From Shouchella clausii (GTDB lineage: Bacteria > Bacillota > Bacilli > Bacillales > Bacillaceae_D): a stretch of DNA of 64,000 nt. The stretch spans positions 1,860,001-1,924,000 of the forward strand of contig NZ_CP019985.1 of NCBI RefSeq assembly GCF_002250115.1, written 5' to 3'. The notes beneath the pieces were generated by a model. That model was given only the letters and a program-made list of their open reading frames with translations. It had not been told where the DNA came from and searched no databases. Each line of letters begins with the position of its first letter. Position 1 is the first letter of the stretch. This document shows, piece by piece, positions 44,842 to 53,950 of this stretch. The translations under genes and the position numbers were made by a program.

Positions 44842-45916
44842 AACAACGAAGTCGATCACGGGCTGGCTGCTTGAAAAGGACATTGAGATCCGGCAAACCT
44901 CATTGCCAACTGGGGTTTTTGCGGAGATCAAAGGCGGAAAGCCTGGCCCGACGATTGCCATTCGCGCTGATATTGATGCGTTACCCATTCAAGAGCAGAC
45001 TGGTCTGCCGTTTGCTTCATTAGCGGAAGGCAAAATGCATGCGTGCGGCCATGATTTTCATACAGCTGCTTTAATCGGTGCCGCTTATTTGTTGAAGGAA
45101 GAGGAAGAACAGTTGACAGGAACAGTTCGGTTCTTGTTTCAACCAGCAGAAGAATCAGGCGCAGGAGCAGAAAAGGTGATAAACGATGGCCAGTTAGAAG
45201 GTGTGGACGCTATCATAGGCTTGCATAATAAGCCAGATTTGCCTGTGGGCACTGTTGGTTTAAAAGACGGGCCATTAATGGCAGCAGTTGATCGTTTTAA
45301 AGTGGTGGTAAAGGGCGTCGGTGGGCATGCGGGTCTGCCACAAAAAGGCCATGACCCGATCGCAGCAGCTGCTCAACTGGTCACAGCGCTACAGACAATT
45401 GTCAGCCGTGATACGTCACCATTAGAGAATGCTGTTGTTAGTGTTACAAAAATCACAGGAGGAAATAGCTGGAATATCATCCCAGAGGATGTTACGTTAG
45501 AAGGCACGGTGCGTACGTTTGATTCAGCTGTGAGGCAGCATGTGAAGGAGCGTTTCTATCAGATTTCAGAGTATATTAGCCAAGCCTTTCAAGTTGAGTC
45601 AGCTGTTAAGTGGTATGCGGGGCCACCTCCATTAGTCAACGATCCAGTGATTACTGATATAACGAGAGCGGCTGCACGATCACTTCGGCTGACGGTGGTG
45701 AATCCAGAACGTTCCACAGCTGGAGAAGATTTTTCGTATTTTTTGCACCAAATCCCAGGCTCGTTTGCTTTTTTTGGGACGAATGGCGCCGAAGATTGGC
45801 ATCACCCGTCCTTTACAGTAGATGAAACAGCACTCATAAAAGCAGCATATTACCTATTTAACAGTGGCAAAGAATTGCTTAAACATGTCCAAGTTCGTGA
45901 GGGTGTGTTGGGCTAG
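44756..45916 (+). CDS. M20D-family amidohydrolase (YtnL/YxeP-like N-acyl amino acid deacylase)
   Basis: A 386-residue zinc amidohydrolase. Metal-site blocks are MHACGHDFHTAALIGAAY and LFQPAEESGAGAEKVI; GVGGHAGLPQKGHDPIAAA is the lid domain; TAGEDFSYFLHQIPG near the C-terminus carries the last ligand region. TTG 44756 is preferred because AAGGAG lies ten bases upstream, while GTG 44747 sits almost on it. In cysteine salvage the homologous enzyme removes the acetyl group to release cysteine. It differs clearly from the AbgB-type pair at 13.6-16.1 kb. Confidence 0.88.
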   Translation: MTKQELEKRLIEIRRHLHQHPELSKEEFETTKSITGWLLEKDIEIRQTSLPTGVFAEIKGGKPGPTIAIRADIDALPIQEQTGLPFASLAEGKMHACGHDFHTAALIGAAYLLKEEEEQLTGTVRFLFQPAEESGAGAEKVINDGQLEGVDAIIGLHNKPDLPVGTVGLKDGPLMAAVDRFKVVVKGVGGHAGLPQKGHDPIAAAAQLVTALQTIVSRDTSPLENAVVSVTKITGGNSWNIIPEDVTLEGTVRTFDSAVRQHVKERFYQISEYISQAFQVESAVKWYAGPPPLVNDPVITDITRAAARSLRLTVVNPERSTAGEDFSYFLHQIPGSFAFFGTNGAEDWHHPSFTVDETALIKAAYYLFNSGKELLKHVQVREGVLG

Positions 45917-45971
45917 GTAAATTAGGAGAAAGGCCGAACGAACAATTAGAAGGAAGGATCGGTGAGGATCG

Positions 45972-46517
45972 ATGCCAAACGTTGCGATTATCTATGGGGG
46001 CAATAGCCATCAATCACGATTAAAAGGATTGTATCAAAAAACGGAATCCTATTTTAAAAAGGAAGGATTTAGCACAGAGGCGATTTTTGTTCATGAGTTG
46101 CCTGCCGAGGATTTGCTTTCAGCCAATTATGCAAGCGAAGCGATCGCACAAGCAAATGCAAAGGTTGCGAATGCTTCAGTTGTGGTTGTACTAACCCCAG
46201 TGTATAAAGCAGCCTATTCTGGTATATTGAAATCATACTTAGATTTGCTTCCGCAAAAGGGGCTTGAAGGAAAAGCAGTTCTTCCGCTTGTGCTTGGAGG
46301 GTCATTTGGACATTTGCTCGCCATCGACTATGCTTTAAAGCCAGTCCTTTCTTCCTTAGGAGCAACAACGATTTTAAGTGGCGCTTACGTACTTGATACT
46401 CATATCGAAAAACTAGGGAACGAGCAATTCTTTATTACAGCAGAGATTGACGAGCGTGTTGATCGAGTGTTGAAGCTGGCAAAGGAAGAATCGACCCGGG
46501 CGCTACGTGCGTATTAA
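45972..46517 (+). CDS. NAD(P)H-dependent FMN reductase (SsuE-like)
   Basis: A 181-residue flavodoxin-fold reductase. It starts NVAIIYGGNSHQSRLKGLY (flavin phosphate loop), and TPVYKAAYSGILKSYLDLLP is the hallmark of SsuE/NADPH-dependent FMN reductases. It provides reduced FMN to two-component monooxygenases, of which five lie within 14 kb. ATG follows GAAGGA. It closes the second module, ahead of a convergent gene. Confidence 0.88.
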   Translation: MPNVAIIYGGNSHQSRLKGLYQKTESYFKKEGFSTEAIFVHELPAEDLLSANYASEAIAQANAKVANASVVVVLTPVYKAAYSGILKSYLDLLPQKGLEGKAVLPLVLGGSFGHLLAIDYALKPVLSSLGATTILSGAYVLDTHIEKLGNEQFFITAEIDERVDRVLKLAKEESTRALRAY

Positions 46518-46818
46518 AATGATTGAAACACCGACTCTCGACTTGGAAGGAAGCTACTTCGCCCTTGGATAGGGTTGTATTGTAGACAAAAATGGAGTGA
46601 GTAAAAAGTGATTCACTTCTATTGCCTGAAACGAATAGAGCGCTCTCTTTGCCTACAGTGTGAAGAGGGTGCTTTTCTGAATAAAGGTTTCATCATTGGA
46701 GTGAATGGAAAGCAACATAAAATGAGGAATCATATTAATTTGTACGGGGTTGAAAAAATAGGAGAACCTAAAGATGATTATGTAAGTGACAAGGGGGGCG
46801 ATAAAGCCCCTCCTTATA
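46518..46818. terminator. Convergent intergenic region with a probable bidirectional terminator
   Basis: AAGGGGGGC and GCCCCTCCTT form a hairpin at 46791-46816, three bases from the stop of the minus-strand monooxygenase; T-runs are weak. An 83-codon plus-strand frame at 46608-46856 has no ribosome binding site, no family and crosses the hairpin, so I leave it out. Confidence 0.4.
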
Positions 46819-48144
46819 CTATTGTGTTTTACGAGCAGCATACCTGCTTTGTTTAAACGGTAGACCGAGATTGTCGCGTAACGTGGTGCCAGGATATTCG
46901 GTTTGGGCAATGCCGCGCTCCTGCAAGATTGGTAGTACCTTTTTAATGAAAAGATCCAAGCCATCATTGAGCAGCGGTGAACCAAAAATAATGCCATCAC
47001 AGGCCCCGGAGAGAAACCATCTTTCGATCTCATTGGCGACATGGAGGGGCGTGCCAGAAAAGCTACTCCGTGGTGTTGTTGCTTCAAGCGCGACTTCGCG
47101 CAATGTCTTTCCATGTATTCGTGCGTCTCTCTTAATTTGGTCTGTCGTTGAGCGGAAATTCTCAGACCCAATGTCGCCAATATCTGGGAATGGCTCATCC
47201 AATGGAAACTGGCTAAAATCATAGTGGTCGAAGTAACGACCTAAATAATGAAGCGCTGCTTCAATGGAGCTCCCATTTCGTAAGGCGGCATATTTTTCCT
47301 CGACTTCTTCTTCCGTGTTGCCGATAATCGGACCAATGCCGGGTAAAATTAAAAGATCCTCTGGCTTGCGGCCATACGAAACAGCTCTGTTTTTAACATC
47401 TTGATTTAAAGCTTGTGCGTCTTCGACCGTTTGATGATTTGTAAAGACCGCATCTGCTGTCTTGGCAGCAAGCTCTCTTCCTGCGTTTGAAGAACCGGCT
47501 TGAAAGACAACAGGTTGTCCTTGCTTGGAGCGTTGGATGTTTAAGGGTCCTTCTACTTGAAAATGCTTCCCGACATGGTTTAAGGTGTGCATTTTCTCTG
47601 GATCAAAGTACGTGCCGCTTTCCCGATCAAATAAAAATGCATCGTCCTCCCATGAATCCCACAATCCTTTAACGACTTCAAGGTGCTCCTCAGCAATCTC
47701 GTATCGCAATGAATGATTTGGAAAAGAGCCCCTGCTATGGTTACGGGCAGCGCCGGAAGAAGGCGAGGTAACGACATTCCATCCAGCACGCCCGCCGCTA
47801 ATCAAGTCAAGGGAGCCAAATTGTCTAGCGACTGTGAATGGTTCCGAGTAAGAACTTGACAGGGTTCCGACCAAACCGATATGGGAAGTGGTAGCTGCTA
47901 AGGCAGAAAGAATCGTAAGTGGCTCAAAGCGATTCAGAAAGTGGGGCAAGACATCTTTGTTAATTGATAAGCCGTCTGCGACAAAAGCAAAATCGAATTT
48001 TGCCTGTTCGGCTTTTTGGACAAGTTGCTGGTAATGGCTTATGTTCACACTGGCGTCTGCAGGACCGGATTCATGTTTCCATGAAGCCATATTTCCTCCA
48101 GCTCCGTGAAGCATGAAGCCGATGACAAGGTGGCGTTTTGACAA
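46819..48144 (-). CDS. LLM-class flavin monooxygenase, NtaA/SnaA/DszA (YtnJ-like) type, third copy
   Basis: A 441-residue paralogue of the enzymes at 36940 and 38620. It has blocks ASWKHESGPADASVNISHY, SGGRAGWNVVTSPSSGAARN, GLWDSWEDDAFLFD and VVFQAGSSNAGRELAAK. TTG 48144 is chosen because GGAGGAG lies six bases upstream. It is the last gene of a minus-strand operon with an Opp/Gsi-type peptide importer, giving a third importer-plus-monooxygenase module, converging on the second. Confidence 0.87.
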   Translation of the reverse strand: MSKRHLVIGFMLHGAGGNMASWKHESGPADASVNISHYQQLVQKAEQAKFDFAFVADGLSINKDVLPHFLNRFEPLTILSALAATTSHIGLVGTLSSSYSEPFTVARQFGSLDLISGGRAGWNVVTSPSSGAARNHSRGSFPNHSLRYEIAEEHLEVVKGLWDSWEDDAFLFDRESGTYFDPEKMHTLNHVGKHFQVEGPLNIQRSKQGQPVVFQAGSSNAGRELAAKTADAVFTNHQTVEDAQALNQDVKNRAVSYGRKPEDLLILPGIGPIIGNTEEEVEEKYAALRNGSSIEAALHYLGRYFDHYDFSQFPLDEPFPDIGDIGSENFRSTTDQIKRDARIHGKTLREVALEATTPRSSFSGTPLHVANEIERWFLSGACDGIIFGSPLLNDGLDLFIKKVLPILQERGIAQTEYPGTTLRDNLGLPFKQSRYAARKTQ

Positions 48145-48177
48145 TTCAATCTCCTCCAATACAGTAGTATCTTCTTC

Positions 48178-50190
48178 TTAGAGAGGGTAATGGCAAGCAA
48201 CAAAATGGTCTTCTCCAAGTGGTAGGAGAGATGGGTGTTCGGTTCGACATTTGCGATCAGCATAAGGACAACGTGTGTGAAACCGGCAGCCAGCCGGTGG
48301 GTTAATTGGTGAAGGGATTTCTCCATCAATCGCTGCATGAACCCGTTTTTGTGTTGGCTCAAGTTTTGGGTTTGATGCGATAAGCGCCTTCGTGTACGGG
48401 TGGGCAGGCGCATTAAAGATTTCTTCGCTTGGACCGATTTCAACCATTTCTCCTAAGTACATGACGCCAATTCGATCTGAAATGTAACGAACGACATTGA
48501 GCCCGTGCGCGATAAAGAGATACGTTAATCCATATTGTTTTTGCAAGTCGCGTAACAAGTTTACAATTTGGGCTTGGACGGAAACGTCAAGCGCAGACAC
48601 AGCCTCATCTGCAAGGATAAAGGACGGTTCTAACGCGATGGCTCGGGCAATGCCAATTCGCTGGCGCTGACCGCCTGAAAATTCATGGGGGTGGCGAGCT
48701 GCGCAGGCAGGGTCAAGGCCAACAGCAGAGAGTAAGTGTTCCACGCGTTGTTGTCGTTGTTTCTTAGATAATTTTTGGTGGGTTCGGAGCGGTTCGGAAA
48801 TAATGTCAGCTATCGTCCAGCGTGGATCAAGTGAACCGTATGGATCTTGGGAAATCATCTGCATATTTTGGCGAACGGCCCGTAGCTTGGCTGATTTAAA
48901 TTTTGTTAAATCTTCATTTTGGAACATTACCTCTCCCTCTGTTGCATTTTCCAATTGCAAGAGCATTCGCCCTAAAGTCGACTTTCCGCTTCCTGATTCT
49001 CCAACTAAACCAAAGGTTTCTCCTTTTCGAATCGAAAAGCTGATGTTATCTACAGCACGAATTCGTTTAGATGATTGAAAGAACATCGGTCCATTCACAC
49101 GATAATGTTTACTGACATTCTTCAATTGGAAAAGCAGTTCGTTTTTGTTGATGGAGGCGTTTGCCACTTGAGTAGAAACTTCTGGAATCACCTCCAACGG
49201 GGATGACTTTTGCTCAGTAAGAAGGACTTCCGTATGCCAGCAAGCAACCTCACGTCCCTTTTTTTGCTCAAGTGGTGGGACCTCCGTGCGGCAACGATTG
49301 GTCGCATGAGGACACCTTGGATGGAAGAGACACCCAGATGGCAAGTTTGACAAACTAGGAATCGCTCCGGCAATCGAATAAAGCCTGGTGCGCTCGTTTT
49401 GCTCCATCGTTGCGACGGATTGAAGCAAGCCTTGTGTATAGGGGTGCATAGGTGTTGCGAATAAGTCCACAGTGGTAGCTTGCTCCACCACTTTTCCTGC
49501 GTACATAACGACAATGCGATCAGCAATTTCAGCAGCAATGCCTAAGTCGTGAGTGATGAGAAGAATCGACATATTGAATTCTTGTTTTAGCTGTTGCAAC
49601 AATAACAAGATTTGAGCCTGGATGGTCACATCCAGAGCAGTCGTTGGTTCGTCGACGATTAAAAGTTCGGGCTCACAGGAGAGTGCCATCGCAATCATCG
49701 TGCGCTGTAGCATGCCTCCAGACATTTCGCCAGGATATTGTTTCATCCTCAAGGCCGGTTCTGGAATTCCAACTTTTTCAAGCAAACGAATCCCTTGTTC
49801 CCATGCTTTCTGTTTGCTCATACGCTTATGTCTAAGAATCGTTTCGGCAATCTGAAAGCCAATTGTATAAACAGGATCAAAGGCAGACATCGGTTCTTGA
49901 AAGACCATCGCTATCTTATTGCCACGCAGGTCTCGCAGTTCTTTAGGGGTTAATTCGGCGATGTTTTGGTTGTTAAAATAAATGTGTCCACCTGTAATGA
50001 TGCCTTGCTCGTAATCAATTAAGCGCATGATCGCTTTTGAGGTAACCGTTTTGCCACTGCCCGATTCTCCAACAAGGCATACCGTTTCTCCTTTATTAAT
50101 GGAAAGGGAGACATCGTTTAAAACAGGCAAGCGACGGTTTTTATTCTCAAACGCAACGTCAAGGTGCTGGATGTCTAATAGACTAGGCAT
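48178..50190 (-). CDS. Fused OppD-OppF ABC ATPase (GsiA-like)
   Basis: A 670-residue protein with two complete ATPase domains. The first has GESGSGKT, MSGGMLQRTMIAMAL and [11 protein letters not shown], and ends with the [14 protein letters not shown] segment. A linker of about 25 residues leads to the second, with [24 protein letters not shown] and ILADEAVSALD, ending CRFHTRCPYADRKC. The second switch reads FIAHGLNVV. In this operon one gene does the work of the oppD and oppF pair used at 8773-10802. The glutathione importer ATPase GsiA has the same layout, compatible with a thiol-peptide substrate. Confidence 0.9.
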   Translation of the reverse strand: MPSLLDIQHLDVAFENKNRRLPVLNDVSLSINKGETVCLVGESGSGKTVTSKAIMRLIDYEQGIITGGHIYFNNQNIAELTPKELRDLRGNKIAMVFQEPMSAFDPVYTIGFQIAETILRHKRMSKQKAWEQGIRLLEKVGIPEPALRMKQYPGEMSGGMLQRTMIAMALSCEPELLIVDEPTTALDVTIQAQILLLLQQLKQEFNMSILLITHDLGIAAEIADRIVVMYAGKVVEQATTVDLFATPMHPYTQGLLQSVATMEQNERTRLYSIAGAIPSLSNLPSGCLFHPRCPHATNRCRTEVPPLEQKKGREVACWHTEVLLTEQKSSPLEVIPEVSTQVANASINKNELLFQLKNVSKHYRVNGPMFFQSSKRIRAVDNISFSIRKGETFGLVGESGSGKSTLGRMLLQLENATEGEVMFQNEDLTKFKSAKLRAVRQNMQMISQDPYGSLDPRWTIADIISEPLRTHQKLSKKQRQQRVEHLLSAVGLDPACAARHPHEFSGGQRQRIGIARAIALEPSFILADEAVSALDVSVQAQIVNLLRDLQKQYGLTYLFIAHGLNVVRYISDRIGVMYLGEMVEIGPSEEIFNAPAHPYTKALIASNPKLEPTQKRVHAAIDGEIPSPINPPAGCRFHTRCPYADRKCRTEHPSLLPLGEDHFVACHYPL

Positions 50191-50200
50191 AACCGACCTC

Positions 50201-51094
50201 CTACACTCGTTGTTTTTTCGGATCTAAGTAGTCTCTAAGCCAGTCACCAATTATATTTATTGAAAGAACAAATGCTGTAATCGCAAGGCCCGGAAATGTA
50301 CAAATCCACCAGGCGACGGTAAGGAACCCCCTTCCCTGTGAGAGTAGAGCCCCCCAGTCAGGAACTTCATTGAGCACACCTAATCCTAGAAAGCTCAAGC
50401 CCGAACCTGCAAGAATCGCTGTTCCCATTCCCAATGTGGCCATCACAATCATTGGGGAGGCGGCATTGGGAAGAACGTGAGAGAAGAAAATCTTGCTTTG
50501 CGAGACGCCAATTGATTGGGAGGCTGTAATGAAAGGCCGTCCTTTAATGCTCATGACTTGCCCACGCATGACTCTTGCGTAACCTGGGATCGAAGCAACC
50601 GCAATGGCGAAAACAACATTAAACAGGCTTGGTCCAAGGGATGCAGCTATCGCTAAAGCAAGCAAAATGCCAGGGATTGTCATAAGAATTTCGATCATGC
50701 GCATAAGGAGACGATCTACTCTTCCGCCTATATATCCGGAAAATGCTCCGATCATTCCCCCAGCGATACCGCCAACTGCGACGGATAGACCTCCAATGAA
50801 CAGAGAGTCACGGCTTCCATGGACAACGAGGCTAAAGACATCACGGCCGAATTGATCTGTGCCAAAAAGATGGGCTATACTGGGCGCTTGAAGGATGGCT
50901 TCATGAACCATCTGCGTTGGCGGGTAAGGGGCAACCCACTGGGGAGCTAATGCGCAGACGACAATGAAACAAATAACAACCCCAGCTGCACAGGCAAAGA
51001 TGTCGGCTGAGCCAAAGGCACGCTGTTTGGTTTGAGGTGCGAGAACGTTTTTTTGCGTCTTTAATACATTTTTATTTATGGTGGTTTCCCTCAC
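50201..51094 (-). CDS. Peptide ABC permease (DppC/GsiD type)
   Basis: A 297-residue permease with six hydrophobic segments after a basic cytosolic arm. It shows LFGTDQFGRDVFSLVVHGSR and the docking loop PFITASQSIGVSQSKIFFSH. It ends GDWLRDYLDPKK, as OppC proteins usually do. It lies between the fused ATPase and the partner permease, with short gaps. Confidence 0.9.
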   Translation of the reverse strand: MRETTINKNVLKTQKNVLAPQTKQRAFGSADIFACAAGVVICFIVVCALAPQWVAPYPPTQMVHEAILQAPSIAHLFGTDQFGRDVFSLVVHGSRDSLFIGGLSVAVGGIAGGMIGAFSGYIGGRVDRLLMRMIEILMTIPGILLALAIAASLGPSLFNVVFAIAVASIPGYARVMRGQVMSIKGRPFITASQSIGVSQSKIFFSHVLPNAASPMIVMATLGMGTAILAGSGLSFLGLGVLNEVPDWGALLSQGRGFLTVAWWICTFPGLAITAFVLSINIIGDWLRDYLDPKKQRV

Positions 51095-51112
51095 CTTGGT
51101 ACCTCCTTTTGA

Positions 51113-52048
51113 TTAGTCATGTAAAATGGAGCGTCTCACACGTGGATCAATGGCTGAATAAGACAGATCAACAATGAGATTAATCAAGATATACAAAATC
51201 GCGGTAAAAAAAATCACCCCTTGGACAACAGGCAAATCACTAGCCATAATTGCATCCGCAATCAAGCGACCTATCCCTTGCCTAGAAAAAACGGTTTCGA
51301 TAATCACCGTGCCAGCTAACATATCACCAATCATCATCCCCATCATCGTTAATGCTGGAATTAAAGCATTTTTTAATGCATGTCGGTACATAATCGCTCG
51401 TTCAGTTAATCCTTTGGCACGTAGAGTTGTAATGAAATTCTCGCTGATCACCTCAAGCATGCTGTTACGTACCATTCGAATGATAAAGCCCGCTCCGATA
51501 ATGCCAAGTGTAAAGCTTGGAAGAATCAATGTTTGCCATCCATCCGATCCAAGGGAAGGGAGCCAACCAAGTGCGACGGAAAAAATGAGAATAAGCAGAA
51601 TGCCGGTCCAAAAGGTAGGCATGGAGATTCCGAATAGCCCGATCATTCTTGCCAATACATCAATCGTCTTATTTCGGTGCACTGCCGAGAGGACACCAAG
51701 CGTGATACCAACTATAATTGAAATGCAAGAGCTAACTATTGTTAAAGCGAGCGTCTTAGGGAATTGCTCGATTATTTGCGGCAGCACGGGTGTGGAGTTT
51801 ACCAATGATTGGCCAAAGTCGCCCCGAAACAGATCAGAGAAGTAATGAATGAGCCGGACATGGTAGGGTTGATCGATGCCAAGCTCTTTGCGCAAATTCT
51901 CTACCATTTCAGGCGTCGCAACGGAAGGGTCAATGATCGAGTCCACAGGGTCTCCCGGCAAGACATATAGTGTTGTAAATACTAGAATCGTTGAACCAAA
52001 GATAACAAACAAAGATGTAACAAGCCGTTCGGCTATGATTCGTGCCAT
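51113..52048 (-). CDS. Peptide ABC permease (DppB/GsiC type)
   Basis: A 311-residue permease. The N-terminal helix IIAERLVTSLFVIFGSTILV and PGDPVDSIIDPSVATPE block match DppB, and the docking loop is NFITTLRAKGLTERAIMYRH. ATG 52048 follows GGAAGGAGG, so the longer frame starting at 52087 is rejected. It is 19 bases downstream of the binding-protein gene. Confidence 0.9.
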   Translation of the reverse strand: MARIIAERLVTSLFVIFGSTILVFTTLYVLPGDPVDSIIDPSVATPEMVENLRKELGIDQPYHVRLIHYFSDLFRGDFGQSLVNSTPVLPQIIEQFPKTLALTIVSSCISIIVGITLGVLSAVHRNKTIDVLARMIGLFGISMPTFWTGILLILIFSVALGWLPSLGSDGWQTLILPSFTLGIIGAGFIIRMVRNSMLEVISENFITTLRAKGLTERAIMYRHALKNALIPALTMMGMMIGDMLAGTVIIETVFSRQGIGRLIADAIMASDLPVVQGVIFFTAILYILINLIVDLSYSAIDPRVRRSILHD

Positions 52049-52067
52049 CTTGGCGCCTCCTTCCGTG

Positions 52068-53690
52068 CTAGCGAACATAGGTGTCATTAAAGAATGGATA
52101 GCCTAAATAGTCAAAGGTGATTCCTTGAACGGATTCCTGGGTGCCAACTGTGTAAGGGAAAACATAAATGGGAATGATGATCGCCTGTTGATGAATGTAT
52201 TGCTGAATCTCTTTATAAATTGCAATCCGTTTTTCCTCATCCAATTCAATGGTGCCTTGCTCCAGCAACTCGTCTAACTTTGGGTCGTTTAACCTTGAAA
52301 GGGTCTTTCTCGCTCCTTCGTCTGGAGTACGGTAAAACTGGCGCAGGGCGTTTGGATCGCCATTCACTTGGCTGTTTCCATATAAATCATAGTCGCCATT
52401 TTCATGGATGGTTGTGCTAATATCCTTTGTCAATTCGATGATAACGTCAATGCCAATTTCTTTCAGTTGCTGCTGGACGATAACGGCAATATCATTTCGC
52501 TTTTCGCGGTTTGGGGTACTATCAACATAGTTTAAGGTTAAGCGTTCCCCATCACGCTCGCGAATGCCGTCTGTGCCTTTTTTCCAACCGATGTCTTCAA
52601 GAAGCTGTTCCGCTTTCTCCTTGTCCGGTTCAAAAGAATGCTCAAGTGACTCATCATACCCGAGAAGACCTGGGGTGATGGAGGACCAAGCTCGGTCATA
52701 GGTTCCAAAATATAAGGTGTCAACAATCTGTTGGACATCAATGCCGTATTGCAATGCTTGACGAGCTTCAAGCTCTCCCCACGGTTCATGCTCCGAGTTA
52801 ATAAAAAGCGTGTAAGGAAGTCCTTCTGTATTCTGGCTCAATAGTTTAAGCGACGGGTCACTTTCAAATGCCTCAATGTTTTGCGGAGGGATGGTTTCAG
52901 CTGCAAGAACTTGGCTGCTTTGTAAGCTGCCAACTCTTGTCGCTTCCTCTGTAATGATTTTAAACGTCAATGTATCAAGAAAAGCAGGTCCTTTGTTTTC
53001 TGATTGGGCTGAGCCCCAGTTGTAATCGTCATAGCGTTTAAGTTGAATCTCTGAATTTTCTTGCCAACTGACAAATTCAAAGGGACCGGTGCCGACTGGA
53101 TTTTGCCCAAACTGGCTGCCATGTTCTTCAGCAGCAGTCGGAGAAACAATTGACAGTTGCGTTTGCGTTAAATTTGTTAAAAAAGAAGCAGACGGTGTCG
53201 CTAAATGCAGCTTAATTGTGTGCGCGTCAATCACTTCCGCTGATTCATATGGGTGAAGTGCACTAAGGGCATTGCCCGCCTGGGTTGCTGGATCAAGGAT
53301 TCGGTCAAAGCTGTATTGGACAGCCTCGGCATCAAAAGGGGTACCGTCATGAAAAGTGACATCATCGCGAAGATGAAAAGTATATGTTTTTCCATCATCA
53401 GATATGTCCCAATCGGTTGCTAGTTGTGGTGCGATGGAGCCATCAGGAAGCCGTGTTAACAAGCCTTCGAAAATTTGGTTGTAAACTCGCGACTCAACAG
53501 CCCAGCCACTTCGACCAGGGTCGAGTGTAGAAGGGTTCGTTGCGAGCGCATACGTAAGGTCTCCAGCTTTCTCCTCTGTTGGCGTTCTATCTGGTGAAGC
53601 GCTTGATCCAGATGAACTGGAGCATCCAGAGATGATAATGGCTAAAGCTAAAATGCAGGAGTGAAAGGCTGAAGATTTAACGAATTTCAT
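52068..53690 (-). CDS. Peptide-type ABC substrate-binding lipoprotein (SBP_bac_5)
   Basis: A 540-residue lipoprotein. A signal segment ends in the lipobox ISGC, followed by a serine-rich linker. Family blocks include YNQIFEGLLTRLPDGSIAP, TDWDISDDGKTYTFHLRDDV and HDGTPFDAEAVQYSFDRILD. ATG 53690 follows AAGGAGG. It is the first gene of the minus-strand importer operon and diverges from a LysR regulator. With the monooxygenase at the operon's end, a sulfur-bearing peptide such as a glutathione conjugate is a plausible ligand, by inference. Confidence 0.9.
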   Translation of the reverse strand: MKFVKSSAFHSCILALAIIISGCSSSSGSSASPDRTPTEEKAGDLTYALATNPSTLDPGRSGWAVESRVYNQIFEGLLTRLPDGSIAPQLATDWDISDDGKTYTFHLRDDVTFHDGTPFDAEAVQYSFDRILDPATQAGNALSALHPYESAEVIDAHTIKLHLATPSASFLTNLTQTQLSIVSPTAAEEHGSQFGQNPVGTGPFEFVSWQENSEIQLKRYDDYNWGSAQSENKGPAFLDTLTFKIITEEATRVGSLQSSQVLAAETIPPQNIEAFESDPSLKLLSQNTEGLPYTLFINSEHEPWGELEARQALQYGIDVQQIVDTLYFGTYDRAWSSITPGLLGYDESLEHSFEPDKEKAEQLLEDIGWKKGTDGIRERDGERLTLNYVDSTPNREKRNDIAVIVQQQLKEIGIDVIIELTKDISTTIHENGDYDLYGNSQVNGDPNALRQFYRTPDEGARKTLSRLNDPKLDELLEQGTIELDEEKRIAIYKEIQQYIHQQAIIIPIYVFPYTVGTQESVQGITFDYLGYPFFNDTYVR

Positions 53691-53950
53691 GCAACGTCCT
53701 CCTTGTATAGTCAATGTTTTAGTTAAAGCTTCATTTAGCATTAATCGGGTAGGAATAATATGTTTTTGTTCATCCTACGCCTATCGATTTCAAATAGCAA
53801 TAGCTAAACCAATAGAAGAATTTAGGAATATATTGAAAAGTTTTATCAATTTAATAAACAGTCTAAGAAAAATACTTAATTGCATATCTTTTTAGTTGGG
53901 TATATGATGGAAGCAAATATAGTTGAGTTGTAAACGAAGGGGGAATGCTG
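53691..53950. promoter_or_regulatory. Divergent LysR/importer control region with palindrome
   Basis: ATTGA-N9-TCAAT at 53832-53850 is an interrupted palindrome resembling a LysR box and the site at 32456-32478. The surrounding DNA is AT-rich with several possible -10 elements on both strands. This is the expected place for autoregulation and for control of the peptide importer operon. Confidence 0.4.

Noticed and set aside
46608-46856. An 83-codon plus-strand ORF between convergent genes
   Set aside because: No ribosome binding site or family, and it crosses the terminator hairpin and the end of the minus-strand monooxygenase.
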